Below, piece after piece: positions 11,331 through 21,304 of a stretch of DNA of 64,000 nucleotides (positions are counted from its first letter, which is position 1; each line of letters opens with the position of its first letter). Position numbers and translations under genes: made by a program. The DNA lies in NCBI GenBank assembly GCA_907163375.1, contig CAJQUW010010356.1, positions 62,001-126,000 of the forward strand. The letters are read 5' to 3'. Source of the stretch: Prostheceraeus crozeri (Eukaryota > Platyhelminthes > Polycladida > Euryleptidae). The notes beneath the pieces were generated by a model. It was given only the letters and a program-made list of their open reading frames with translations, was not told the DNA's origin and did not search any database.

Positions 11331-14300
11331 TATATAGAAAAATATATCTTTTGGGGGGGAGCGCAATGGGCAATGTGATTAAATTTACGGAATCCAGCAC
11401 ATAATCGCAGTAATATCAAAGCATTTTGTGGATGGTGAATTATGGGAAAAGTCAGGTTAGTGCACTTCGAATGAACAATAATATACAATAGAAACAATAA
11501 ATACTTAATAAGTGTAGCCCTGAAAAGGGCTGTTGAAAGCGTTCACGCCGGTCATCGGGTAATATAAAAGAAAGAAATAATACTTAGATGGCGTACCGAA
11601 CAATAAAACATATTTACAATCTTTATACAAGACATACCAGAAAAGAATAAACATAGAAGGGGTTCATCAGCAAAATGACCAGCTAGGTCGCGTTTCGGGT
11701 CCTTTAACATTTTGTACGCTCAAACCCTAGCTGGCGGACCCCCGCCAAAAAGGCGGACCCCACACATGACTTAACAATGATAACACTCTTAAATGAAGCC
11801 ACACAAAATACAAAATTCTCTGGCTGACTGCAAACCAAATTTAAACAAAGCTAAAAAATGCTTTTTCAACAGTCTCTCCATACATTTGATTAACTTGCAG
11901 GCTTCATATCCGCGTTTCACAAAAACTTTAAACGTGCTTTTAGCTTTAACAATGGCATACGGCAGATGAGAACATATCCTAAGGTAGCGAAGAACTTGAC
12001 TGGCAAAGACATTCGCACCCATATGAAGAGGAAGAAGACTGTCGGGAAAAGTGAAAACAATAACATCAAAACAAAATTGCTCAACCTTATGAAAAACTGA
12101 TGTATGTAAACCATCACTACAAATATTAAGCTTGACATCGAGATATTCTACTGAGGTGTTATCCGTCCCATTTCTCTCAGCCTTCAAATCCGCGGGATAA
12201 ATCTTAGTCACCAAAGTGTCAAAATATTTATAATTGAAAAGACATATATCATCGATGTAACGTGTGGTGGAAGACATCAATCTAGCTAATCCGAATTTCT
12301 TGTTCGACACTAACGATTTCATAAAAACGAATTCACAGTGGCACAAAAACAAATCAGCTAACATAGGGCTGCAATTTCCCCCCATAGGAATGCCCCTAAC
12401 CTGCTTGAATGCCAAGCCACCAAAAACAACGAAAACTTCCGAAATAACAAACTTAATTGCGGACTTCAACATTTCCAAACTAAAACAGTGATAACCCTTG
12501 TACGTTTTACCAGCGAAAAAAGTTTTATTAAAACCAACACAAAGAAATTTTCTCGACGTGGAGTTAAAAACTAGCTCCAGCAAGCTTAACAAATGTGCAC
12601 ATATGTCTTCATGAAGACAGAAAGCATGCACAAAATGTACAGGATCCACACCAATTGCCATTGATGCTACTTGCCGTAGGTGAACAATTTCAATCACTAG
12701 CAGTTGATATTGACAGTTGCTTATTCTTGTGGCAGTTTTGTAATTCTTTAGTCACTTCTTGACTGGGTCCAGAATCTTCTTTCAACAGATTCCCTGTATG
12801 AAAGCGCGAATTAGAGTATTGGATAATTCAGCGTTGCCAGTCGTCCGTTTTTTGGACGGACGTCCGTTTTTTCGAAATGCGTCCGTTTTTCGTCCGTTTT
12901 TTGGGCTTGTCCGTTTTTTAAAAACGGACGGTCGAATTTCCACTACATTATAGTACTTGTGATCTTGTTTTACTTTCTACGGTCCTGATTAGTCTTCATG
13001 TGTGTTTCATAGAATAACAAGTTTATGAAGTATTTTATTCCATCTTGTAGATCTTGCACAGTAAGCTGCTCACTTTCGTATGTGTGAATGATGTTGTAGG
13101 CCTATTTGAATTTCAAGTTGTGTTGATACAATTTCAGAACTGAACTAGACGATTTATCGATGCTCTAATTCGAACGCTTGAATGAAGTTTGTCACATTTC
13201 GAAACCGAAAGATCACTTAACTGAAGAAACATTTTTTCGTGGAACAACAAAGTGAAGATCGCAGCTATATTCATGGAAGGTAAGTAATATTGTACAATGT
13301 ACGCAACTTGCACAATGTAGTGGAACAAATGATCGAACACATTACATACGTACATGATTGTGCATGTTACACTGCAGGCAAGTGATCCATATTTGGCCGT
13401 ACCTTTCTTTAAATAGATTCAATTGTGGAAATGCGAAACACTCATAGGCCTATTCAGACGTGTGTCGCATTTTCTCATTTAGATAATTGCATGTGCATGT
13501 AAGCTATCCTTTTAATCTGATGTTGATGGTTCTAAGATGTGAAGAGGCATTTTATTTACTCTCTTGTGATCTTCGGTTAAAGTGGGAACATAGATAGCAA
13601 TGTCATGGAATAGTTTTCTTTGTGAAATAAAAATTCTGTCACATTTACTTAAATGTACCGGTACATTCAGTAGTCAAGTATACAAGAAAAATAGTGAATT
13701 ATCATTTTTCTTACCAGCACCGAAAATACATCTGTATTCACTAGATCCATTGTCTCTTTCAAGCGTATAATTTCATCCTGTCGCCAGCAAATTTGATTCG
13801 TCATTTATTTGTTTTCAGGTACAATGCCGAAGAGATTATTCAAATTCTGCGCGAAGTGGCTGTCGGAGACTGACAAAAACAGTGATCTTCGGGGTTTATA
13901 TCTCAGTGAAGTACTATCTGATCCTCACCAGGCAGAATGTAGATGGTGTTTTTGCCGATTTTCTGTGAAAATGGAAAGAGATGTAGAGCACCACGCTAAC
14001 TCTGGAAAGCACACGAAAGAAAGTGCAGATAGACTTAGGGGCAAGGATTTGCAAACTGATCTCTCTTCATCCTTACAGGCAGCTAAAGCGTCAGCTGAAA
14101 AACGTCTGATCCGCTTGCGAGCAGAGATTAGGCATGTACTGCACGACTGTGAATATTCCTCATTAAACTCGTGTTCCCATACAGCTGGCGGACCTCACAA
14201 TCTATACAGATATATGTTTCCTTCTGATGACACAGCCAAGTCATTTGCAGTAGGTCGGACGAAGGCGTCGTACATGATTGAAGGAGCCATCGCACCTTTT

Positions 14301-17300
14301 CTTCGACAGAAGCAAATTTCCTTTCTTCAACAGAAAAAGTTTGTTCTCGTAATAGACGAGAGCAACAATATCAAAGGAAAGAAGCAACTGGATATACTTG
14401 CACGTTATTTCATCGACAACGTTGGCGTTGTTACTGAATTCTATCGGTCAATTTTCCTCACCATCGATAGAGAAGAAATCATGAGTGTTGTCATCAGAGA
14501 AAGTTGCCAAGTTCCCATCCATTGCTTCATCTGACAAACTATCTTCTGAAATCTTGTCTTGTCTTGAGTCTGACAGCATTCCATTAGAGAACGTGATTGC
14601 TATCAATCGCGATGGTCCCACAGTAATGGATGCTACTTTACGCAAACTGAGTGAAAAAATGCCTCATTTGATAGAAATCGGGTCTTGCAATTTGCACTGT
14701 GTCCATAACGCAGCTTCCAAAGCAGTTGATTCATCTTTCCCAGTTTCTCCAGTCGAAGTCGTCCAAGAAATCCAATGGTATTTCAAGCATCAGTCATTGA
14801 GAAAGGAAGAGATCAATGTCATTGCAGTACTCCTTGAATCAGACGAAGTGAATCTTGGTGCTTTTGGCCCTACTCGGTTTCTGAGCTTGCACGAATCCTT
14901 AGTGAAAATTCTGGATAACTTTTCGATCATCAAAGTGTATTTCTTGCATTATCTCTCCAAGAAACCATCCAGAATAGTATCTCAAGAACGATACCAAAAG
15001 ATTAGTGGATTCCTTTCTGACTCATCGGTCGAAGCCCTGCTCGTCTTTCTGAAGGACGCCTTGAACATCGTTCACAGCTTTGAACTATTTTTGCAGAAGC
15101 AGGAACCTATCGGTCATTCATTCTTCCACAAAGCACAGTTGCCACTTTGGTAGGTCGGTGCTGTGCACCACATGTCTCAGAGTCAGTTCGAAAAGGAAAA
15201 TTCAAAGTTTTGGAGCATGTTGAGAAGTACCTTGTCAAGAAACCGCATGTAGGTCCTGCTGAAAGAGTGGTGAAAGATGATGATCTGAAGAAGTTGTACA
15301 AAATTGCAGGCAATTTCTATGTCTCCTTGCTGAAAAATTTAATTCATTACTTTCATTTCCATGATAGAAATATTTGTAGCCTTTGGAAACATTTGTCATC
15401 ACAATCACTTTCCATGAGACAAGAATCTCAGCACGAGATGGCAGTGAAAAACTTCTCTGCTCTTCTTCACCTTCTTCAGGACTCTGGTCTTATACAGGAT
15501 TCCGAATGCTCTCCTGCAAGGGATGAATTTGTCCAATACTTGACAGATCCTGAAGTATCAAAGCTCGAGGTTCCAGCTCGATCCACTCGATCCACTGACG
15601 TTCTGACATGTCTAGAAACTGATCGAATCGACTATTTCTTTCGAAATGTATTTCAGATCACTGATTCAGCGGGTAATCTTCGGTAAGCACACTTGGCAGC
15701 TGTGCTCAAGATAACATTGTGCACAGCCGCATTCGGCAGATGTCGAGAGAAACTTTTCCGTTAATAGTCGTATTCTGACTAATACGACGAATAGGATGTC
15801 GGAACAGTTGCTCAATGATCGCAAGCGCATTGTCAGCCATCTCAAAAATATTGGTGGTTGCACATTTATGAACATCCCCGATGATCTGTGAAATGGCTGC
15901 CGGCACACACAGAAAAGTAAAGGAACGACGCGAGAAGGAGCGGAAACTGAAGGAGCGTATGAATACTGTTCGCCGTCATCAACAGATTCTTGCAACCATC
16001 CAGCAGAAGCGGAAGGACGCCGTAGCAGAGAAGCAGAGGATGCAGAGCAAGATGCACGCCACTGTGAGATACTTTGCGCGACCACTTTGAAAATGGCGCA
16101 GAAGTACATTAAGCGCGCTAAATTGCAGCGCCGAAAAGCAAAAAAGTCACTGACCCAGACCAGAAAAGTTTCTGAGAAGATGGATCATTACTTGGTTTCA
16201 GCAACTAGCTCAAGTGACATGCGGCATGCAAATGTGGAGTTGGAAGTTGTTGTCTCGGAGGAGGAGGAAGAGAGAGTCCCCGAAGCTGCAATTCCTAGTC
16301 GAGATAGTGAGAGGAACGATGCTAGTGAACAGCCTAAGAATCGGCGAAAGATAACTGACTTTTTCTTTGCAAAGTAGACTTCCAAGCTTTTCTATCAACA
16401 ATCAACATACATGTACATGGAGATTTGCCTTCGTTTTGAATAAGTTCTTCTCTGCAGATTTGACTAAAAGATTGTTTACTCAAATGTATTTGCTTTAAAT
16501 TCGTTCATATACTGAGCGTGTTATAGCAGTGCATGCAAATTACCTATTTGGAGATAAGTATAAGAAAGTTTAGCATAGCATATTTGCCTGAAGTGGACCT
16601 ACGTGTACGCATGTACTGTATGTTCGCACGCAGGTGAATGAATTCATATCGAGTTTAGCAAGCCTACACGTTTTACGGCAGCTGAAGTCTGTTTTTGGTT
16701 AGCGTCCGTTTTTTTCAAATTTTGCGCTGGCAACCCTGATAATTGCTTACAACTTGTTTCACGGTTTATCCAGATGTGCAAAAACAACCGTCATTAATCA
16801 AATCTATGAAAGTCACTGGTCTCCAGTCCAGTACATGGTATGGGAGTTGAACGTCCCTTAGATATCTTATATTAATCATAGATGTCCCTGGCTAGATATC
16901 TTCCACAGCCTGTTGTCTGGAAAGTTTTGATCAATGTGAAATGAATTTCCACTGCTAGGAATTTGAATTCTAATGTTCTATGTCATTTTCAACATAGTGT
17001 TGTCATTTATTTTTAACATAGTCCGAAACCATAGACTTCTAAATTTCTCTGGACAGATAGGTTGAAATTGGCTTATACATGTTCAGGCATGTACTCCTAA
17101 ATATAGATTACCTTGTAAATAGACTGTCAATAAGCATAATCAACATTTTGGAGAACAGGTTGCCTGCCAGCACAGCATGAATGCATATTTTTGTACATTA
17201 GGAGTTAGGACGCATGAGCTTACACATGCTTATGCGCTAAACGCATGTGCTATACCTCCGCGTCATTTGCTAATTTTGCAATTTTTCTTCTAACAACTTT

Positions 17301-20300
17301 CTCAGAACTGAGGCATTTGAGATTTTATGAACAAATATCTTGCACATGCTGTTGAAAAATGTCATTGAAATTTCGGAAATCTGATTCATGTACGTGCGAA
17401 CGCGAGATTTTTACGAAGCAATCGGAAATGTGATGATATTCATCGATAGTCTGACCATCGTCCTTTCATTTTTTAAAGAAATATACTATTTTCTCAGACA
17501 ATTATTCAGTTTCAGTTATGACTTGTATAACCTGGAAAAATGGTTTTTCTTCGCTATTCTCACAAATAAAATTTTTACATGAAAATTAAAAACTATTCAG
17601 TTTGATCTCATACAACACCCTCCAGCGAGGAATGTATAGTTGAAGCACAGATATGTTTGGTGGAAAAGACTTCCCATGATAAATTTTGCTCAAAAACTTT
17701 GCAGCTTCAGGATGTCGAACATTTCCAACTCACTATTTGTGACATTACACTCACGACAGAAATCACATTTTTTACATTTCAGGAGTGAAGGGCAGCAAGT
17801 ACCACTTACATCATCTCGATTTTTAGAATTCATATTGAAATCAGTTTTTGTATGCAAACATTCTCCTGCATGCACATCATCTTTGGTTGACAGCATGATA
17901 TTTTATCATCAACACTTCTCAGACTAAATCCGGAAAACTTCAATAAAGTTATTGTTTTCATTTTCTTGTCACTCTCTGTAAGGTGACGCATGGAGATAAA
18001 ATAATATGCACCAGTCATTTGACGTATCCAGCTAAAACCCTTCTCAATGTGATCTGGCTGTGCTTTTCCGAGCATTGGTCATTGGTCTCAGAAGAGCCTC
18101 CATCACAGGTCAGATCGCCTGATAACTGTTCATACCTCCGTATAGAAGTAGCTGCTCAGGTTCTAAATGCTTATTGTGTCCATCATGATTGTTTTCATGA
18201 AATTGAATTCAAAGAAGGATCTCCGTATAGTTCACTTTTCTGTTCCCCCTCATTTCAGGACATTCGTAGTGTGGAAATCGGTGGCTTCTCTTTTCCTGTC
18301 GATACTGACCCTTACATAACAATGGTCAATGCTTCGGTTGGATCTTCCGTCCATTGAATTCGGCTTCACGGAGCTTTGTCAGTCTTTCCCAAGTATTACA
18401 TAATTGAATCCAATTTCGAATTTCTATTACTGACTGGTCATCCAGAGATTATCCAGAAGCCATCAGATTGACAACTTTGGAAAACTTGTGACAGATGATA
18501 GATACATTATGTGCTGCTTGGAATGGATTACTCTCTGTGATAAATGCAAATACATATTCGCAGATTTTTCGACAGTCAATGATGCGATGATGCTGTGGGG
18601 AAGATTTCAACTTATAATCGCCATTCTTAGTCCATTATCGTTTTGAGATGTCACAAACCCAGATGGAATGGTTTCTTTCTAAATTTTAGACAAAATTGTC
18701 ATAACAAGAAATCTTTCGATTGTGTTTCCATTGCCAGGACATATACTTGAAAACGTGGCCATACCGGATCGCAGCTTTGTAGTTGTCTGGAGAAGAATCT
18801 AGACAGATAAAGGAATTTCGATGGCACTGTACTTTAGATCACGCTGTTTCATTTCTTCAATTTTTCTTCATTGCCTGCCATGATGATCTATGTCCTTCGT
18901 GGTAGCATTTGTCAGATTCATGGAATTGAAGGTTATACAAGACGTCACACAAGGTTGCACTAGAATGTTTAGTTGGGATATAATACTTTCAACTAAATCA
19001 ATGCAATCACAAATTCAAATTTCTTTGTTATGCAAGTAGATGAATGTATTTGTGCTACACCGTCATTGCATTTCGGTTCACAGCCAACAATGGTATACTG
19101 CAATTTTGCTTGCATCTTGCATTCAAACAAGCTGCAAAATTCGATCTTTTGCAACACGAATGTTGGTTGGCCTGAACATGTATAAAATGATTTCAAATTT
19201 TGCTCACCTATCTGTCCAGAGAAATTTAGAAGTCTATGCCGAAACATTACCTTGGATGAATTATAATAGGAATATTGTTATAGTTTAGAGGACAAATAAT
19301 CAGATATCCTCGGACGCTAACGCGTCCTCGGATAATCTGAATTATTGTCCTCTAAACTATAACAATATTCCTATATTATATCATGGATTTTTAGGGCAGT
19401 AATATCAGACAGGCGAGACTGCGTTAGCAGCCCAGACTGTCTGATATTTCTGCCCGCAAAATGCATAATATAATGCTTTTGCATGTAACTCTTGAGAAGT
19501 CTATGAATATTGCAATTATTGGTTACTGTTATTGGTTACTGTTGCAATTACTGTTAGTCACATGGAGATATGAAGAATTCTTTGATTGACTTTTATTGAA
19601 GTCTATGAAAGTTAGCTCTCTCAATATATCAATCATGCCTAGATTTTGAAAGCATCAATGACTCATTGATGATTGAAAAAGCTAGGCATGATTACTATTG
19701 TACATGTAGTGAATGCAAAGCTATGATGTATGTACATGTAGAAGTCTGAAAGTCTCTGACTACATAAAGAGATAAGAATAAATATCCATATATAAATTAT
19801 TATATAATAGAGATACAAAATATAGAATAAAGATAAAAATAATCCATTCACGTCAATAGATTTTAATTCATGAAAAGTTTGAAAGTCTATGAATGCTTAC
19901 AAATGTGAATAGATTTAAAATTCAGATTTCTATCTAGAAATGATTTGAAATATCAGTTTATTCATTTATTAATGGATTCTCATGCTGGAGTGACGGACGA
20001 CGGTTCAATTGAGAATTCTATGTGAAATGTAAAAGAATTCTATGTCAAAGTGTATAATAGTGCAAAAGCCAAAATGGAATTGCTCTCGCATGTCCTTACG
20101 GATTACCAGAAATAGGAGGTTCATCAGAAATTCGCGTCTTGAGTCACCGTTCTCAGAAGGGAATTGTGACAACAACAGATACTACTTCTATCTAAAAAAT
20201 CAGCATTCAGAAACCGGACGGAACATCCATATCCTTAGACTTTTAGTCATAATTTTGTAGTGACTGTCATGTTTTTTCTCACTTCCATAATGTTCATAAC

Positions 20301-21304
20301 TTCATGAATAGAGTTGTAGATATCTACATCAAAATTTTTCAGTCAAAGTTACCCGAGTATCAGAAAATTATGAAAGTAAAAATCTTTGTATATATGAAAA
20401 GCAATGCTATGGTCAATTAGACATTCTTTGAGGATAAATAAAATCTGCTAGTTGATTTAGGCACTCAGAATTCACTATAGATTAATGACATCTCCAGGGT
20501 AGAGTGAAATAAATGCTTGGATGTCATCGGCTTCGCCTTGTATTTAAGAATCACTTACTTCCTCGCGAAGGGTAGGATATTGTACTACATTTTTTCCACT
20601 CTCCTCGAGATGTCATTGATCTATGGTGAATCATAAATCTTTAATCTACTGTTAAATAGAAATATGTTTTCTGCAAAAAAAATGTTTTATGAAAAGCTCG
20701 TTTCTTGGTGAAAAAGTTATTCATCTTCGATCATCATCCTGTGACAAACTTTGAGAGTTCACAACAGTGTCCCTTTATGTTTCAAGAGTAGTCGATCCAG
20801 AGATTTTCAATCTCGTTCGGTTCTTATCAACAAACTGAAACCGTGAGATGGATGGAAGATTTCTTGACTAATCGTTAAATCTCTCTTTCAGTGTTGATTG
20901 GAACCAAATGACCGAATTTGTGGAAGATTGTCTGGCGAATCCGTTGTCCAGAGAGAAGGAAAAGGAAGAAGAAATGAGGAGGGAGGAGGATAGGAAGCAG
21001 TGTAGAGAGAACATGATTCACCAAGTGGATCTCTTCCTACGTGCATTGATCAAAGAGGAAATACGAAATGGTAAATATCATCAAAAGTTCCCATTTAGTC
21101 CGATAATTAATCACTCCTAATTTTACAGAAATGGGAAAAGGAAAGTGTCGAAGTCAACTATTATCAGCAGTGAAAAAGGACATATTGATGGACCTTAAAA
21201 GGGAACAGCTCTTTTCTCAGGCATTCACAAACGACAACGAATTAAGAGATTTTCTCAAATGTGAATTTAGATCACGTCTGGGAATGAAGGAGATGAAAAT
21301 ATAG
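7978..21304 (+). CDS. PSTK: PSTK, L-seryl-tRNA(Sec) kinase, 5' incomplete
   Basis: Four exons can be joined by GT-AG sites with matching phases: 7978-8137, 8193-8370, 20892-21070 and 21129-21304 (stop TAG). Together they give 230 residues. PSTK phosphorylates Ser-tRNA(Sec) in the cytosol so that SEPSECS can make Sec-tRNA(Sec). The family is recognised from SWKQER, then LDDNFYYESMRR, which is nearly identical to the vertebrate LDDNFYYQSMRY, and then VELNTPLEICLEND, the counterpart of LDCPLETCLQRN. The last two exons form a charged, helical C-terminal domain (VDWNQMTEFVEDCLANPL and onward). I assign them by phase, strand and position rather than by strong similarity. The N-terminal P-loop exon or exons, about 100 residues, are not visible. 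The 12.5 kb third intron holds two PLEs, a hAT element and several foldbacks. Confidence is high for the first two exons and moderate for the last two. Confidence 0.82.
8193..8370 (+). CDS. PSTK: PSTK exon with the PLEICL strand
   Basis: The acceptor TTATTTACAG ends at 8192. Its first two bases complete an Asn codon with the previous exon, giving LAKDNQCGFGCVELN. The donor GTAATT starts at 8371, so the exon ends in phase 2. It carries the TPLEICLEND segment. Confidence 0.85.
8739..8914 (+). promoter_or_regulatory. TATA box to AATAAA unit, possibly a solo LTR
   Basis: TATATAAGG at 8739-8747 is followed by a GC-richer stretch and then AATAAA at 8909-8914. TATA, a short transcribed stretch and a polyadenylation signal in that order are the layout of a long terminal repeat. 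There are no internal retroelement genes and I could not fix the repeat ends. It lies in PSTK intron 3 on the gene's own strand. Confidence 0.3.
9565..11090 (-). mobile_element. Penelope-like element with C-terminal GIY-YIG, degraded (PLE-1)
   Basis: Minus-strand pieces in order match a Penelope-like reverse transcriptase: VSIDVMSLYTSIPHE (about 10670-10750), then TGTAMAPTYVNLVMGYLE and RYIDDCFIIWD (about 10400-10550). They are followed by a linker and a GIY-YIG nuclease (FCNGCNKYYIVQSGD, about 9590-9740). The GIY-YIG core carries Val where Gly is expected. Several breaks disable the copy. PLEs copy their RNA at a nick made by this nuclease. It lies in PSTK intron 3, in the opposite orientation to the gene. 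Confidence 0.8.
11268..11329. repeat. (TA)n microsatellite
   Basis: About 31 uninterrupted TA units, bordered by GAGGA on the left and GATATATAG on the right. It sits between PLE-1 and PLE-2. Confidence 0.95.
11640..12697 (-). mobile_element. Penelope-like element without GIY-YIG, 5' truncated (PLE-2)
   Basis: The minus-strand frame 11789-12697 encodes a reverse transcriptase core with VRGIPMGGNCSPMLADLF and RYIDDICLFN, closely matching PLE-3 at 41.7-43.8 kb. It ends shortly after the thumb region with no GIY-YIG domain. The fingers part seen in PLE-3 is missing. Instead the frame opens with residues (MAIGVDPVHFVHAF) that belong to the separate coding repeat at 12630-16920, so this is a junction of two repeats. 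The tail (11640-11780) carries a conserved hairpin. Confidence 0.8.
11664..11734 (-). other. Conserved structured RNA hairpin in the PLE-2 tail
   Basis: In the sense of the element, CCAGCTAGG (11734-11726) pairs perfectly with CCTAGCTGG (11687-11679). Inside are TTTGA-GCGT and GAA-ACGC-GA, which can form a second short helix. CTGATGA follows at 11670-11664. The same layout with a different stem sequence is found in PLE-3. Confidence 0.7.
12829..16738 (+). mobile_element. hAT-family transposon, 3.9 kb
   Basis: The ends are CAGCGTTGCCAG on the left and, in reverse complement, CAGGGTTGCCAG on the right. The 6-bp sequence ATAATT lies directly outside both ends (12823-12828 and 16739-16744). The related empty site at about 56512-56519 lacks the insertion, which confirms the borders. 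The left subterminal region holds at least five CGTCCGTTTTT motifs plus an inverted one, and the right end holds one or two; these are candidate transposase-binding sites. It contains the decayed transposase gene at 13824-16374. Confidence 0.88.
13824..16374 (+). pseudogene. hAT transposase, broken by several frameshifts
   Basis: The first frame starts MPKRLFKFCAKW and carries a BED-like zinc finger (ECRWCFC, then H and SGKH). It continues to VIDESNNIKGKKQLD, the likely first catalytic Asp. After a frameshift near 14500 come NRDGPTVMDATL (second Asp) and CNLHCVHN. A later frame has DVERNFSVNSRILT, the hAT C-terminal dimerisation signature with the catalytic Glu. Downstream is a Lys/Arg-rich coiled segment (15.9-16.1 kb) and an acidic tail ending KITDFFFAK. 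At least three or four frame changes are needed to read through, so it is not functional. The acidic tail and PCNA-motif-like end are unusual for the family. Confidence 0.82.
17025..19245 (-). mobile_element. P-like transposon remnant
   Basis: In minus sense, DHIEKGFSWIRQMTGAYYF then MRHLTESDKKM (about 17930-18055) matches the conserved ERxFSxxRQMxGxxxxVS block of P-type/THAP9-like transposases. A Cys-rich piece (CKKCDFCREC) follows. Upstream sequence to about 18960 is decayed. Flanking this are inverted repeats of about 70 bp, 17025-17090 and 19170-19245, which share AGACTTCTAAATTTCTCTGG and TATACATGTTCAGG. No sharp ends or target duplication were found. Confidence 0.6.
19262..19455. repeat. 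Twin hairpins with complementary tips
   Basis: Hairpin 1 has arms 19262-19317 and 19322-19380 and a 4-base tip. Hairpin 2 has 19-base arms 19394-19412 and 19437-19455 with one mismatch, and a spacer that holds a smaller CTGC/GCAG stem. Hairpin 1 peaks in GCTAACGC and hairpin 2 in GCGTTAGC, which are exact reverse complements. It is probably a small foldback transposon in PSTK intron 3. Confidence 0.85.
19456..20469. other. AT-rich intron sequence, nothing recognised
   Basis: Part of PSTK intron 3. There are short inverted words near 19640-19690 but no frame, element end or RNA gene that I can support. Confidence 0.5.
20470..20631. repeat. Small foldback MITE, 162 bp
   Basis: ATTCACTATAGATTAATGAC at the left end is matched by the reverse complement of a right end reading GTCATTGATCTATGGTGAAT. 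The arms are about 45 bp with a few mismatches. The core is GC-richer than its surroundings. No clear target duplication. It lies just upstream of a PSTK exon. Confidence 0.7.
20892..21070 (+). CDS. PSTK: PSTK exon, C-terminal helical domain, first part
   Basis: A pyrimidine-rich acceptor (CTCTCTTTCAG) ends at 20891. The exon starts with the single base needed to complete the phase-2 codon left at 8370. It is open throughout, rich in Glu, Lys and Arg, and ends at the donor GTAAAT in phase 1. The last residues (VDLFLRALIKEEIRN) resemble the helical end of PSTK. Confidence 0.68.
21129..21304 (+). CDS. PSTK: PSTK last exon
   Basis: The acceptor TTTTACAG ends at 21128. Two bases complete the codon from the preceding exon, and the frame is then open to a TAG at 21302-21304. 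The product is lysine-rich (SAVKKDILMDLKRE). No canonical AATAAA was seen just downstream. Confidence 0.68.

Larger units (their letters stand above)
12630..16920 (-). repeat. Dispersed coding repeat, copy A, interrupted by a hAT element
   Basis: Two flanks, about 12630-12828 and 16739-16910, are parts of one repeat that is continuous at 56280-56660. In minus sense it encodes SMINIRYLRDVQLPYH, then DWRPVTFIDLINDG, then LLKEDSGPSQEVTKELQ. The order and wording match copies B (51972-52247) and C (56280-56660). The segment around TSMI followed by DWRPVTLVDLI is weakly reminiscent of the first blocks of SGNH/GDSL-type domains; that is a guess. Confidence 0.7.
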
